The notes: generated from the sequence alone by a model not told the origin. Shown: positions 17,291 to 25,892, counted from the stretch's first letter. The stretch: 64,000 bases of DNA from DASREM01 sp035652095 (GCA_035652095.1 DASREM010000045.1:38968-102967), one strand, 5' to 3'. Numbers and translations are program-made.

Positions 17291-17304
17291 CTACACTAAT
17301 CCTA
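17291..17304 (+). promoter_or_regulatory. Possible promoter -10 placing the transcript start at the ATG
   Basis: TACACT at 17292-17297 ends only six bases before the ATG at 17304, which would give a leaderless mRNA. No ribosome binding site is seen before this ATG. A -35 element is not clear. Confidence 0.25.
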
Positions 17305-18131
17305 TGAAACCTCGCTTACGTTTTGTTCATTGGCTGGCGCTTGTGGCTTCGCTTGTGATCGCGGCGGTGGCCCAGGAAGGGCCGCTGGACAAGTCGGAAC
17401 CGAAGGGCATTACCACGGACGAGATCATTCGCCGCTTCGCGGAGAAAGAAAAAGAATTCGCCCTGGCGCGCGATCAGTACACCTATCGTCAGGACGTTAC
17501 TGTAAAGACTCCGGAGGACGGTGGCGAGTACCACGAGGTGTTTGACGTAATTTTCGATGACCAGGGAAAGCGGTTGGAGAACGTCGTCTTTGCGCCGCAA
17601 ACCACGCTCAACAAGCTGACGATGACGCCCGAAGATCTCGACGACATTCGCCACAAGCTGCCGTTCGTGCTCACCTCGGAAGAGATCCCGGAGTACCAGA
17701 TCCTCTACGTAGGGCAGCAGCAGGAAGATGAGCTGCACTGTTACGTGTTCGATATCGCGCCCAAAGAGATTGTCGGAAAGAAGCGCTATTTCCAGGGCCG
17801 GATCTGGGTGGATGATCACGACTTCCAGATCGTAAAGACCTATGGCAAGGCGGTTCCGGATGTCCGCAAGAAAAAGGGGCAGGAAAATCTCTTCCCGAGG
17901 TTCACGACCTGGCGCGAGCAGATTGATGGCAAGTATTGGTTCCCCACCTATACCAAGGCGGATGACGTTCTGCATTTCCAGGGACTGAGCGGCGACATCC
18001 GCATCGTCGAGATCGTGAAATACACCGATTACAAGCGGTTCGGATCGAAGTCGAAGATTACCTATAACGGCGCGGAAGTGCAGAGGGGCACGGACAAGGA
18101 TCAACCGCAACAACAGCCGCCTCCCCAGTAG
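17304..18131 (+). CDS. Secreted LolA-like protein of unknown function
   Basis: 275 residues from ATG 17304, which gives a good signal peptide (LALVASLVIAAVAQ). The mature part has a coiled, charged start (TTDEIIRRFAEKEKEFALAR) and then antiparallel beta segments (QYTYRQDVTVKT; HCYVFDIAPKE; YFQGRIWVDDHDFQIVKTYG; RFTTWREQIDGKYWFPTYT), a layout seen in LolA/outer-membrane lipoprotein-sorting proteins of Acidobacteriota. The C-terminus is Gln/Pro-rich. No lipobox was seen. The true ligand is unknown. It may be leaderless. Confidence 0.72.
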   Translation: MKPRLRFVHWLALVASLVIAAVAQEGPLDKSEPKGITTDEIIRRFAEKEKEFALARDQYTYRQDVTVKTPEDGGEYHEVFDVIFDDQGKRLENVVFAPQTTLNKLTMTPEDLDDIRHKLPFVLTSEEIPEYQILYVGQQQEDELHCYVFDIAPKEIVGKKRYFQGRIWVDDHDFQIVKTYGKAVPDVRKKKGQENLFPRFTTWREQIDGKYWFPTYTKADDVLHFQGLSGDIRIVEIVKYTDYKRFGSKSKITYNGAEVQRGTDKDQPQQQPPPQ

Positions 18132-18137
18132 CAGTTT

Positions 18138-18169
18138 CAAGGCTGCAAGGTTTCAATGTTTCAAGGTAA
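18138..18169. repeat. Octad-word array, left side of the four-helix-bundle gene
   Basis: Four 8-base words (CAAGGCTG, CAAGGTTT, CAATGTTT, CAAGGTAA) in exact phase. It pairs with the inverted array at 18562-18588 on the other side of the gene. Confidence 0.75.
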
Positions 18170-18532
18170 AGAGCTTTTTGCTTTTATCGACTCCAACAGC
18201 CTGTTGAGCAAGCCGAGTACCTGATAGGCTTCCTGGTCCAACTTTGAGTGAACAGCGTCGCTGAAATATCCAAGGTCGTGCGCTATAGCAAGTTGAGTGT
18301 CCAGCTCCAGCAGTGAACCACGAGCATGGCCGAGGAACTGTTGGAATTCGCCAGGAGTGAGCCTACCCTGCCCCTCGGCAATATTCGACGGCACCGAAAC
18401 CGCGGAGCGTCGCATTTGTGAAGTCAGACCATACAGTTCCGCTTTGGGGAAGAGTCCTGTATCTCGATAAACCATTACCGCTAGAGCTTTTGCTTTCTGC
18501 CAAACCAGCAACTCACGATAAGAGCGCGCCAT
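18161..18532 (-). CDS. Four-helix-bundle protein (23S rRNA intervening-sequence / S23 family)
   Basis: About 123 residues from the ATG at 18532, which has AGGAGA in front. The sequence opens with SYRELLVWQKAKALAVMVYR and continues with TSQMRRSAVSVPSNIAEGQG and a late RLLESI helix, all typical of the TIGR02436/S23 family. In some bacteria such proteins are encoded in 23S rRNA intervening sequences; elsewhere they are orphan genes of unknown role. It is flanked on both sides by inverted octad-word arrays, and its 3' end runs into the left one. Confidence 0.9.
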   Translation of the reverse strand: MARSYRELLVWQKAKALAVMVYRDTGLFPKAELYGLTSQMRRSAVSVPSNIAEGQGRLTPGEFQQFLGHARGSLLELDTQLAIAHDLGYFSDAVHSKLDQEAYQVLGLLNRLLESIKAKSSLP

Positions 18533-18561
18533 ACATTCTCCTGGCGCCATCCTCACCCACA

Positions 18562-18588
18562 TTGAAACTTTGAAACCTTGAAACCTCA
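18562..18588. repeat. Octad-word array, right side of the four-helix-bundle gene
   Basis: Words TTGAAACT, TTGAAACC, TTGAAACC in 8-base phase, the inverse of the array at 18138-18169. It fills the gap between the HNH gene stop and the four-helix-bundle gene start. Confidence 0.75.
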
Positions 18589-19194
18589 GTAAAAAAGATA
18601 CTTCCGCCACTTATCATCGGATCTTCCCATCAGGCGCATGATGTGGCGGCTGGTGTGGAGGTTGAAGGCGCGAGGTTCGCGCATGAGCTTCATGCTGGCT
18701 TCGTTGGGGAACTGGTTGCCCTTGCGGCGATTGCAGGGATGACAGCAGGCGACGAGGTTTTCCCACGTAGAGGCGCCTCCGCGCGAGCGCGGGATCACAT
18801 GATCGAGCGTCAATTCACTGGAGGGCAGAACCTCGGCGCAATATTGGCACGTGTTACGGTCGCGCAGCAGGATGTTTTTCCGCGACAGCGCGCGGCTCTG
18901 GTGCGGGATACGGCGATATTCAAGCAGACGGATGACAGAAGGCAGGCGCACGGCGAGGCGCGCGGCGTGCAGGAAGTGGCCGTTCTCCTCTTCGGTCATG
19001 GCTACACCCTTCAACACCAGGACGATGGCGCGGCGGGCGGCGCAAACATTGATGGGCTCATACGAGGCGTTCAGAACCAGCACCGGCGCATGCAGGGCAT
19101 GGCCGTCGCTGTCAGAATGCGGTCCCAACGCGACCGGCACCGGCGCAAGCATCCGTCCCATGGTGTTCCCCGTGTTGTTCCACTTCCCCGACAT
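18586..19194 (-). CDS. HNH endonuclease family protein
   Basis: 202 residues. The HNH domain is at about 108-165: a first zinc pair in CQYC, the catalytic region LTLDHVIPRSRGGASTWENLV, and a second pair in CCHPCNRRKG. The N-terminal part (VLVLNASYEPINVCAARRAIVLVLKG) is the usual extension of the McrA-like HNH family found as a single gene in many Actinobacteria and Acidobacteriota. No methyltransferase or phage gene is near, so the role may be DNA repair or processing, but this is not known. Confidence 0.9.
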   Translation of the reverse strand: MSGKWNNTGNTMGRMLAPVPVALGPHSDSDGHALHAPVLVLNASYEPINVCAARRAIVLVLKGVAMTEEENGHFLHAARLAVRLPSVIRLLEYRRIPHQSRALSRKNILLRDRNTCQYCAEVLPSSELTLDHVIPRSRGGASTWENLVACCHPCNRRKGNQFPNEASMKLMREPRAFNLHTSRHIMRLMGRSDDKWRKYLFY

Positions 19195-19200
19195 TAACCC

Positions 19201-20025
19201 CTACGACCCGTGAGCGGCCATGGTCATCGGCTCGTCCGAGTGATCCGGAACCGCCGAATTGGCATGCTCTTTGAGGGTCCGGGCAACCGTAGCCACCCAA
19301 ATCTTAGATGCTCCCGCGCGGCGTAGCATGCGTGCGCACTCGGACGCCGTAGTTCCCGTGGTCAGGACATCGTCTACCAGCAGGACCTCATGCCCATAGA
19401 CCTGGTCCGGGGCGGTCACGGCGAAGGCGCCACGCATATTTTCGCGGCGCTGGTGGCTGCTGAGGCCGATCTGAGAACGGGTCTCGCGCTTGCGCTCCAG
19501 CGCTTTGGGGCACATGACAAGCCGCTCACCCGCCGGCTTCAGCCTGCAGGCGGCCCGGGCAATCAACTCGGACTGGTTGAAGCCGCGTTCCCGCAACTTG
19601 CGAACGTGCAACGGCACAGGTACGACAAGAACTTCAGAGGCGGCGAAACCTGGCGCCATTCCAGCAATCACCTCGGCAAGCATGCGCCCCAGGACATTGG
19701 CGGCGGGACGCACCTGCTCATACTTGAGAAGGTGGATCAGTTCGCGCAAGCCGCCGCTATAACTGCCGTAGGCGGCGGCGCGTTCGAATGGAGGATCGAG
19801 GCGCAGGCACAGGCCGCACTTGGGCTCGCCGTATTGGCCGGAGAAGGCGTGTTCGCTCGCCAGCCGCTCACCGCATACAGAGCACACTCCGCCCGCGATG
19901 GGGCGCATGGCGGCAAGGCATTCCAGGCAAACCGGCAAGCGTGAAATATTGGTGAGGGGAGTACCGCAAAGACGACAGTCGGCGGGGAACAGAGTGGCAA
20001 ATAGACCTTCCGCCAAGCCACCCAT
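19201..20025 (-). CDS. comF: ComF family phosphoribosyltransferase-like protein
   Basis: Cytoplasmic protein of the ComF family, linked to DNA uptake in competent bacteria. It has an N-terminal zinc finger (CRLCG, CLEC, CSVCG, CGLC) and a C-terminal phosphoribosyltransferase domain with the PRPP loop VLLVDDVLTTGTT. The conserved segment PVPLHVRKLRERGFNQSELIA is also present. The start is uncertain: the frame is open to 20184, but the ATG at 20025 gives a typical length of about 274 residues. It is six bases from the HNH gene stop codon side and shares its direction. Confidence 0.9.
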   Translation of the reverse strand: MGGLAEGLFATLFPADCRLCGTPLTNISRLPVCLECLAAMRPIAGGVCSVCGERLASEHAFSGQYGEPKCGLCLRLDPPFERAAAYGSYSGGLRELIHLLKYEQVRPAANVLGRMLAEVIAGMAPGFAASEVLVVPVPLHVRKLRERGFNQSELIARAACRLKPAGERLVMCPKALERKRETRSQIGLSSHQRRENMRGAFAVTAPDQVYGHEVLLVDDVLTTGTTASECARMLRRAGASKIWVATVARTLKEHANSAVPDHSDEPMTMAAHGS

Positions 20026-20198
20026 CCACGAGACCACAGGGGATCGTTCGACACTCCTGGTCCCGGAGACCCGAGTTGAATTCCCGCTACTGCTGAAGAC
20101 GAACCTCCCGCATCCAGTCGGTTCGGCGGGGGCTCCCGCTGGACGAATCCTATTCAGTATAGCGAGCCGGAATAGCGGGCGCAATGCACGGTGTCACC

Positions 20199-20408
20199 TT
20201 AGGCAGCAATGTGGTGGGGCAAAACGCTTTCCTTGCGCGGCTTAACCTGCACCATGATCGAGCGATAGGTGCGCCGGAAGCAGTCGCCACAACGGACGGG
20301 GCGCATGAGAAACAGCGGCAGAAGGAATTTTTCTGTGAAGGTCCGTGGCCGGGATCGGTACCCCTCAGAACAGCCACACTCGGTGCAGTAAAACTGTCTC
20401 GGCGACAT
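20199..20408 (-). CDS. Small zinc-ribbon protein of unknown function
   Basis: 69 residues with two CxxC pairs (CTECG near residue 8 and CGDC near 39), which can form one zinc ribbon. The middle is basic and hydrophobic (EKFLLPLFLMRPVRCGDC). The start is supported by AGGGG eight bases before the ATG. I have seen similar short proteins in Acidobacteriota genomes but know of no function. Isolated between comF and the OPT transporter, read away from the latter. Confidence 0.62.
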   Translation of the reverse strand: MSPRQFYCTECGCSEGYRSRPRTFTEKFLLPLFLMRPVRCGDCFRRTYRSIMVQVKPRKESVLPHHIAA

Positions 20409-20609
20409 TGCGGGTCCCCTAGGTACTGGCCAGAGAAAGCACTGCCATTTTCTATCATAACAAACTAAGTAGCTGACGAAAAGCGCATCTCAGCAGAAAT
20501 GGACCTAAGCATGAGGGATGGGGTGCACTTGTCATGCAGGCGTTATGCGTGCTAACGTGCGCCCGTCCTTTAATATCGTGTACCCTCAACACTTGCGAGG
20601 TTTCCACTC

Positions 20610-22670
20610 ATGAGCACTCAAACTGCGGTTAAGCCCCCGGAGAGTTCGAAAGCCTACCGGCCCTACGTCCCCCAAACCATGGAGATGAGGGAATTCACCT
20701 TCCGGGCGGTGCTGCTCGGCATGCTCATGACGGGGATTCTGGGAGCAGCCAATGCCTATCTCGGCCTGCGCGCCGGAATGACGATTGCCGCGACCTACCC
20801 TGCGGCGGTGATCGGAATGGCGGTATTGCGCATCTTCAAGGGCTCCATTCTCGAAGAGAATATCGCGCGTACCGTGGGCTCGATTGGAGAGTCGGTAGCG
20901 GCCGGGGCGGTGTTCACGATTCCGGCGTTCGTGATGGCCGGGCTGTGGCCGGGGTTAACGGCGGACCGTTATTGGACCGCGGTCGCGCTGATGATTATCG
21001 GCGGCACATTGGGCATCTTGTTTGTAACGCTGCTGCGGCGCGTAATGGTGGAAGATACCGACCTGCCCTTCCCGGAATCGGTAGCGGCCTCGGAGATTCA
21101 CAAAGCGGGCCAGCAGGGATCGCGAGCGGCGAAAATTCTTTTCGCCAACATGGGGTTTGGCGGCTTGATGTACCTCCTGGGAGCCATCAATGTCTTCAGT
21201 CCCAGCAATGCCTTCACCATCAACATCGGAAACATCGGCAAGAAGCTTCTGCTGCGGACGGGGACGAATCCCAATGTCGCAACCACCATCACTGGTGGCG
21301 CGTCCATCTTCAGCGCTCCGGATATCAGCCCCGCATATCTCGGCGTGGGATTCATTATCGGGCCGCGCCTTGCCGCGCTGAACTTCGCCGGGGGCGTGCT
21401 GGCATGGGGATTGCTGGTTCCACTGCTAACGTTCGTACTCGGTCCTTACATTCAGGGCGGCCTGCCCGCGGGGCAGACGGTGAGTTGGGAACTGCTGGCG
21501 GGTGCGATTTACTTTTCGATTGTGCGACCCATCGCCGTCGGCGGCATGTTGGTCGGCGCTTCTTACACCTTGTTCAAGATGCGCAAGCAGCTTGCGGCGG
21601 GCATGGCACGCGCGGTGTCGGATTTGAAAAAGTCCGCGGCGGCGCACCAGGCAAGCGATCGCACCGAACGCGACCTGCCGGCGAAGCTGGTGTTCGCGGG
21701 CATCGGCGTGGTGCTGGTGGCCATGATCCTCCTCTATCACTACTTCATCTCGAGTGCGGGGAACCTGACCAGTTCGCAAGTATGGACCGGCGCCATCGTA
21801 GCCGCGGTGGTGATGATCATCCTGGGATTCTTCTTTGCCGCGGTTTCTGGAAACCTGGTGGGACTGATCGGGTCGTCGAACAACCCGGTTTCAGGGCTGA
21901 CGCTCTGCACGCTGGTAGTGGCCGCATTGCTCATGGTGGCGCTTGGCGTCTCAGGAGCGGGTGGAGTGGCTGCAGTACTGGGAGTAGCGGCGGTGGTCTG
22001 CGTGTCTTCGGCCGTGGCCGGCGAGATGCTGCAGGATTTGAAAGTCGGACACATCCTGGGCGGCACGCCCTCGAAGATGCAGATCGGCGACTTGTTTGGA
22101 GTCGTGGTGGCTTCGCTGGTGCTATTTGTGCCGCTGGCGATCCTGGACAAAGCGTATCACTTCGGAACCGCCGCCCTACCCGCACCGCAAGCCGGATTGA
22201 TGGCGATGCTGTCGAAGGGCATCGTGGGCGGAGACATGGCCTGGCCCCTGGTCATCGTCGGCATTCTGATGGGACTTGCCATGATCATGATCGAGGTGAG
22301 GAGCGTGATGCTCTTTGCCGTCGGCATGTACCTGCCCCTGGGCACTACGTTTGCCATCTTCGTCGGGGGCGTCATTCGCTGGGTCACCGATAGAATGCGC
22401 GACCGGCGGAACTTCAACGAAGCGCAGAAAGCGCGCGTGGATAACGCCGGCGTGCTGACAGCATCGGGATTGATCGCGGGCGAGGCGCTGTGCGGGTTGG
22501 TGATTGCCGGACTGGTGGGCACGGGGCACGACGTGACATTGTTCAAGTGGACCGTGCCCTTCATCGTCTCGCTGATCGCATTGGCTGTGATTCTGGTGGC
22601 CATGGTGCGCGTGCCACTGGCGAATGCCGGACGACCGGAGGATCCGGCTCCGCCAACCGCGATTATGTAG
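20610..22670 (+). CDS. OPT family oligopeptide transporter
   Basis: 686-residue integral membrane protein with about 14-16 spans. The N-terminus (EFTFRAVLLGMLMTGILGAA, NAYLGLRAGMTIAATYPAAV) and the GSSNNPVSGLTLCTLV segment are typical of bacterial OPT transporters, which take up peptides or metal-chelate complexes. The segment YLGVGFIIGPRLAALNFAGG is also conserved. The ATG lies well clear of the upstream zinc-ribbon gene, with an AT-rich TTTAATATC about 40 bases before it as a possible -10 region. Confidence 0.93.
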   Translation: MSTQTAVKPPESSKAYRPYVPQTMEMREFTFRAVLLGMLMTGILGAANAYLGLRAGMTIAATYPAAVIGMAVLRIFKGSILEENIARTVGSIGESVAAGAVFTIPAFVMAGLWPGLTADRYWTAVALMIIGGTLGILFVTLLRRVMVEDTDLPFPESVAASEIHKAGQQGSRAAKILFANMGFGGLMYLLGAINVFSPSNAFTINIGNIGKKLLLRTGTNPNVATTITGGASIFSAPDISPAYLGVGFIIGPRLAALNFAGGVLAWGLLVPLLTFVLGPYIQGGLPAGQTVSWELLAGAIYFSIVRPIAVGGMLVGASYTLFKMRKQLAAGMARAVSDLKKSAAAHQASDRTERDLPAKLVFAGIGVVLVAMILLYHYFISSAGNLTSSQVWTGAIVAAVVMIILGFFFAAVSGNLVGLIGSSNNPVSGLTLCTLVVAALLMVALGVSGAGGVAAVLGVAAVVCVSSAVAGEMLQDLKVGHILGGTPSKMQIGDLFGVVVASLVLFVPLAILDKAYHFGTAALPAPQAGLMAMLSKGIVGGDMAWPLVIVGILMGLAMIMIEVRSVMLFAVGMYLPLGTTFAIFVGGVIRWVTDRMRDRRNFNEAQKARVDNAGVLTASGLIAGEALCGLVIAGLVGTGHDVTLFKWTVPFIVSLIALAVILVAMVRVPLANAGRPEDPAPPTAIM

Positions 22671-22677
22671 TTCACTT

Positions 22678-22758
22678 GAATGCAGAAAGTCAGAAGTTAG
22701 AATGCAGAAGACAAAGGACGTTTCTACTTCTGCAATCTGCCTTCTGACTTTTGCATTT
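22678..22758. repeat. Heptad-word inverted array before yggS
   Basis: Left arm 22678-22712 is built of 7-base words (TGCAGAA, AGTCAGA, AGTTAGA, ATGCAGA). The right arm 22726-22758 is the inverse, with about 27 of 32 positions paired, and ends four bases before the yggS ATG. It replaces the place where a ribosome binding site would be. Confidence 0.8.
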
Positions 22759-22762
22759 TGTC

Positions 22763-23461
22763 ATGTCTATCGTTGAGAACATCGCACGCATTCGGGAACG
22801 TGTGGGGGCGGCGGCGCGGCGGGCCGGGCGGAATCCTGCTGAGATTGAGTTGATGGGGGTCAGCAAGACGCATCCACCGGAGCGGATCCGCGAAGCGTAT
22901 GCAGCCGGGCTGAGGCTGTTCGGCGAAAATCGGGTGCAGGAGTTTGCCGGGAAAGCGCCGGCATTAGGCGCACTCGCCGGCGCAGAGTGGCACCTCATAG
23001 GGCATCTACAAAGCAACAAGGCCATCAAAACGGCACAGCTTTTCAGTGCCGTGGACTCAGTGGATTCGAGCAAACTTGCGCAAAAGTTGAATATCGCCGC
23101 AGAGCAGGCCGGGAAGAAGCTTGCGGTGCTGATTGAGATCAACATTGCCGGAGAAGATGCGAAGAGCGGCGTTGCGCCCCGGTCTGAGGAGCTGGAGAAT
23201 TTGCTGAGCGGCGCTCCCCAGTGGGAACAGCTATCTATACGGGGGCTGATGGCGATTCCTCCCTTTACCGAGGACGCGCAACAGGCGCGCCCGTATTTCA
23301 AGAAGCTGCGCGAGTTGAGAGATGAGATTGCGGCGCGCAAGCTGCCGTCTGTCAGTATGGATGTGCTGTCGATGGGCATGTCGCATGACTTCGAGGTGGC
23401 GATCGAAGAGGGCTCTACCTGCGTGCGGGTGGGGACAGCGATTTTTGGGCAGAGAGGTTGA
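22763..23461 (+). CDS. yggS: YggS family pyridoxal phosphate homeostasis protein
   Basis: Single-domain PLP-binding TIM-barrel protein that buffers free PLP in the cytoplasm. The PLP lysine is in LMGVSKTHP; other family blocks are LFGENRVQEF, WHLIGHLQSNK, IRGLMAIPP, SMDVLSMGMSHDFEVAI and VRVGTAIFG. The ATG at 22763 gives the standard N-terminus (MSIVENIARIRERV). No Shine-Dalgarno is present; the bases in front belong to a hairpin repeat. The next gene (YggU) is a usual neighbour. Confidence 0.95.
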   Translation: MSIVENIARIRERVGAAARRAGRNPAEIELMGVSKTHPPERIREAYAAGLRLFGENRVQEFAGKAPALGALAGAEWHLIGHLQSNKAIKTAQLFSAVDSVDSSKLAQKLNIAAEQAGKKLAVLIEINIAGEDAKSGVAPRSEELENLLSGAPQWEQLSIRGLMAIPPFTEDAQQARPYFKKLRELRDEIAARKLPSVSMDVLSMGMSHDFEVAIEEGSTCVRVGTAIFGQRG

Positions 23462-23517
23462 GTCCCACTTCTCGAAAACCTGAGAAGCCGGGAACCCCTC
23501 CGAATTTCGTTGTTGAC

Positions 23518-23805
23518 ATGATTCCGATACAAGAGAATGCCGGAGCAGTAACGTTTTGTGTGCGCGTTCATCCTCGCGCCCGGAAAGACGCCATCACCGG
23601 CCAGTTTGGCGATGCGCTGAAGATTTCGCTCCTTGCGCCTCCAGTGGAAGGCAGAGCCAATGAGGCTTGTGTTGAATTTTTGGCAAAACTTTTGAAGGTG
23701 CCACGGTCGTCAATTAGTATTGCTGCCGGCCAGAGCGGCAGGAATAAGGTGATTCGAGTTACTGGCATCACCGCAAACGAGATTCGCGGACGATTGGGTG
23801 TTTGA
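23518..23805 (+). CDS. DUF167 / YggU family protein
   Basis: About 95 residues from the ATG at 23518; a TTG at 23458 that overlaps the yggS stop is an alternative. Family blocks are CVRVHPRARKDAITG, KISLLAPPVEGRANEA and SGRNKVIRVTGIT. Small alpha/beta protein of unknown function, often next to yggS or yggT. Confidence 0.88.
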   Translation: MIPIQENAGAVTFCVRVHPRARKDAITGQFGDALKISLLAPPVEGRANEACVEFLAKLLKVPRSSISIAAGQSGRNKVIRVTGITANEIRGRLGV

Positions 23806-23823
23806 GGTTTCTCAGGAGCCACA

Positions 23824-25116
23824 TTGAGCTTCTCCGAGCGCTTAGTTGAAATTCGTGATGGCTTCGAGCGGCCCTTCTGGATCGCCAACATCAGCGAAAT
23901 ATTTGAGCGACTGTCCTATTACGGGGCGTTCGCTTCCCTTGCACTGTATCTCCAGGAAAAACTGAATTTCTCGACCGAGCAGACCGGGACACTCACCGGG
24001 ATTTTTGGGGGAATGGTGTGGTTCCTGGCGATCTTTGGTGGCGCGGTCGCGGACCGGATCGGTTTTCGTCGCGCGCTTTCGATGGCGTACCTGATCCTGG
24101 CGGTCGCGTATTTTCTCATCGGTTCCATTGCGGCGCCGTGGCTGGCGCCTGTGCGCAACGCAGTGCCGCTCGGGCTGTTTGTAGGGGTAGTCCTGATTCT
24201 GCCTGCGCTCGGCATTGCCCTGGTGAAGCCGTGCGTGGTGGGCACAACAGCACGAGCATCGAAGGAGAACGTTCGCTCGATTGGCTACTCGATCTACTAC
24301 ACCCTGGTAAACATCGGCGGCGCACTCGGACCTTTGTGCGCTTCTGCCGCGCACGAGCACCTTGGAGTGGAAAACGTGTACCGGCTCGCCGCACTGAGCG
24401 TGTTCGCCATGTTTTTCCTGGTGCTGTTGTTGTTCCGTGAACCGCGCAAGCCGGGAGATGCGCCCCCGCCGTCGGTGGGAACAGTCGTACGCAATCTATT
24501 CGTGGTCATGGGCAATTACCGCTTTATGGCGTTTCTTGTGCTGTTCAGCGGGTACTGGGTGGTCTTTTGGCAGCAATACATAAGCCTGCCGGGATACATT
24601 CACAACTACATCAACTCGGACGCGAAAGTGGAAGCGATTCTTGTCACCGACGGTTTGACGGTGATCTGCCTTACGTTGGCGGTAAACTTCCTGACCCGCA
24701 AAATTCCAGCATTCCAGGCCATCATCCTGGGGACGGTCATTACTTCGGTCTCGTGGTTAATCCTCGCATTCAGGCCGACGGTGTGGGGTGCTGTGCTTTC
24801 CCTGTTCGTTTTAGCCTTGGGAGAGATTATCCAGTCGCCTCGCTACTACGAATACATTTCACGGCTTGCGCCACCGGGACAGCAAGGGACCTACATGGGA
24901 TTCGCGTTCCTGCCGATCGGAATCGGATCGCTGATCGGAGGCTGGTTTGGTGGGATGCTGGTTCATCATTTCGGGGAAGTTCTGCACGAGCCGAACAAGA
25001 TCTGGTGGGTGGTAACTGGGGTGGGGCTTGGGACCGCGGCCTTGTTATGGGTGTATGACAAGACGCTGCGGCCGGCAACGAACACTCCCGAGAGCCTTGC
25101 GGCGAAAACGTCCTAG
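23824..25116 (+). CDS. POT/MFS-type transporter (peptide transporter-like)
   Basis: 430 residues with about 12 membrane spans. The start FWIANISEIFERLSYYGAFA corresponds to the POT family E-x-x-E-R-x-x-Y motif region that couples protons to di- and tripeptide uptake; here it reads EIFERLSYYG. MFS motif A is GAVADRIGFRRAL. It starts with TTG with AGGAG six bases in front. Together with the OPT transporter upstream, it suggests peptide use. Shorter than many POTs (about 460-500), so the substrate may differ. Confidence 0.85.
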   Translation: MSFSERLVEIRDGFERPFWIANISEIFERLSYYGAFASLALYLQEKLNFSTEQTGTLTGIFGGMVWFLAIFGGAVADRIGFRRALSMAYLILAVAYFLIGSIAAPWLAPVRNAVPLGLFVGVVLILPALGIALVKPCVVGTTARASKENVRSIGYSIYYTLVNIGGALGPLCASAAHEHLGVENVYRLAALSVFAMFFLVLLLFREPRKPGDAPPPSVGTVVRNLFVVMGNYRFMAFLVLFSGYWVVFWQQYISLPGYIHNYINSDAKVEAILVTDGLTVICLTLAVNFLTRKIPAFQAIILGTVITSVSWLILAFRPTVWGAVLSLFVLALGEIIQSPRYYEYISRLAPPGQQGTYMGFAFLPIGIGSLIGGWFGGMLVHHFGEVLHEPNKIWWVVTGVGLGTAALLWVYDKTLRPATNTPESLAAKTS

Positions 25117-25166
25117 GTCACCGCGGCCAGCCGGGTTTTCCTCTATGATGTCCGGTCCTGACGGCC

Positions 25167-25892
25167 ATGGCGCACCCGCGACTTCAACCTGATTACATTG
25201 CAGCACACATTCGTCGCGTACTGAAGGACGGAGGCTCGGCCCCACACGCGGAGGGTGTGCAGTGGTTTTTCAAAGAAGAGATCAAGTCTCGCGGCTGGTA
25301 TACCGCCGAGTTGCGCAAAGTCGCAGTCCGTTTTCGGCGCACCATTCTCAAGGAAGCCGGCCTGAAATTTCTGATTGAAGTGGCCGACCGGCTATTTGCC
25401 GGCTGCGTCCTGGAGGAAAAGGTTCTCGCAGTGTTCCTTCTGGAGAAACTGACCGCGGATCTTGGGGACGCCGAATTCAAGCTCTTTACGTTATGGCTTG
25501 ACCGTATTTCAAGCTGGGCCGACCATGATGCGCTGGTCCATTACCTGATCGCGCCTATGATCCGGGCGAAGCCGTCTCGCGTCAGCCAGGTGTTTCGCTG
25601 GGCCAGGTCGCGCGACCGCTGGCGCCGCCGGGCGGCCTGCGTAGCCTTGATTCAGGGCACGCGGCAGAGTTTTTTCTTCCCCGAAATCAAAAAGCTGACT
25701 GCCATGTTGCTGGCGGATGAAGATGACATGGTGCAGAAGGGACTGGGCTGGTTGTTGCGAGAGACCGCGAAATCGAATCCGACGCAGATGCTTCCTTTCC
25801 TGATGACGCTTCGCAAGTCGGCCCCGAGACTGGTATTGCGCACCGCATGCGAAACTCTGCCCATCACAAGCCGCAAGAGAGTGCTGGGTTAG
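25167..25892 (+). CDS. DNA alkylation repair (AlkD-like) HEAT-repeat protein
   Basis: 241 residues of paired helices typical of AlkD-type DNA glycosylases. Blocks such as GWYTAELRKVAVRFRR, LFAGCVLEEKVLAVFLLEKL, ISSWADHDALVHYLIAP and MVQKGLGWLLRE agree with the family, and the Asp in SWADHD corresponds to the active-site region (NWDLVD in AlkD). Acts on alkylated bases in DNA. The ATG at 25167 is plausible; no operon partner is evident. Confidence 0.85.
   Translation: MAHPRLQPDYIAAHIRRVLKDGGSAPHAEGVQWFFKEEIKSRGWYTAELRKVAVRFRRTILKEAGLKFLIEVADRLFAGCVLEEKVLAVFLLEKLTADLGDAEFKLFTLWLDRISSWADHDALVHYLIAPMIRAKPSRVSQVFRWARSRDRWRRRAACVALIQGTRQSFFFPEIKKLTAMLLADEDDMVQKGLGWLLRETAKSNPTQMLPFLMTLRKSAPRLVLRTACETLPITSRKRVLG

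Noticed and set aside
18586..18610. Overlap of an extended four-helix-bundle frame with the HNH gene
   Set aside because: The longer start at 18610 has no ribosome binding site and its first 26 residues come from the octad repeat. The ATG at 18532 has a good site and the family N-terminus.
19112..19300. 62-codon frame between the HNH and comF genes
   Set aside because: It overlaps the ends of both genes in another frame and has no start support.
20945..22393. Open frame of 482 codons in another frame of the OPT transporter
   Set aside because: The OPT product has clear membrane spans and conserved blocks; the alternative is Arg/Gly/His-rich without any domain.
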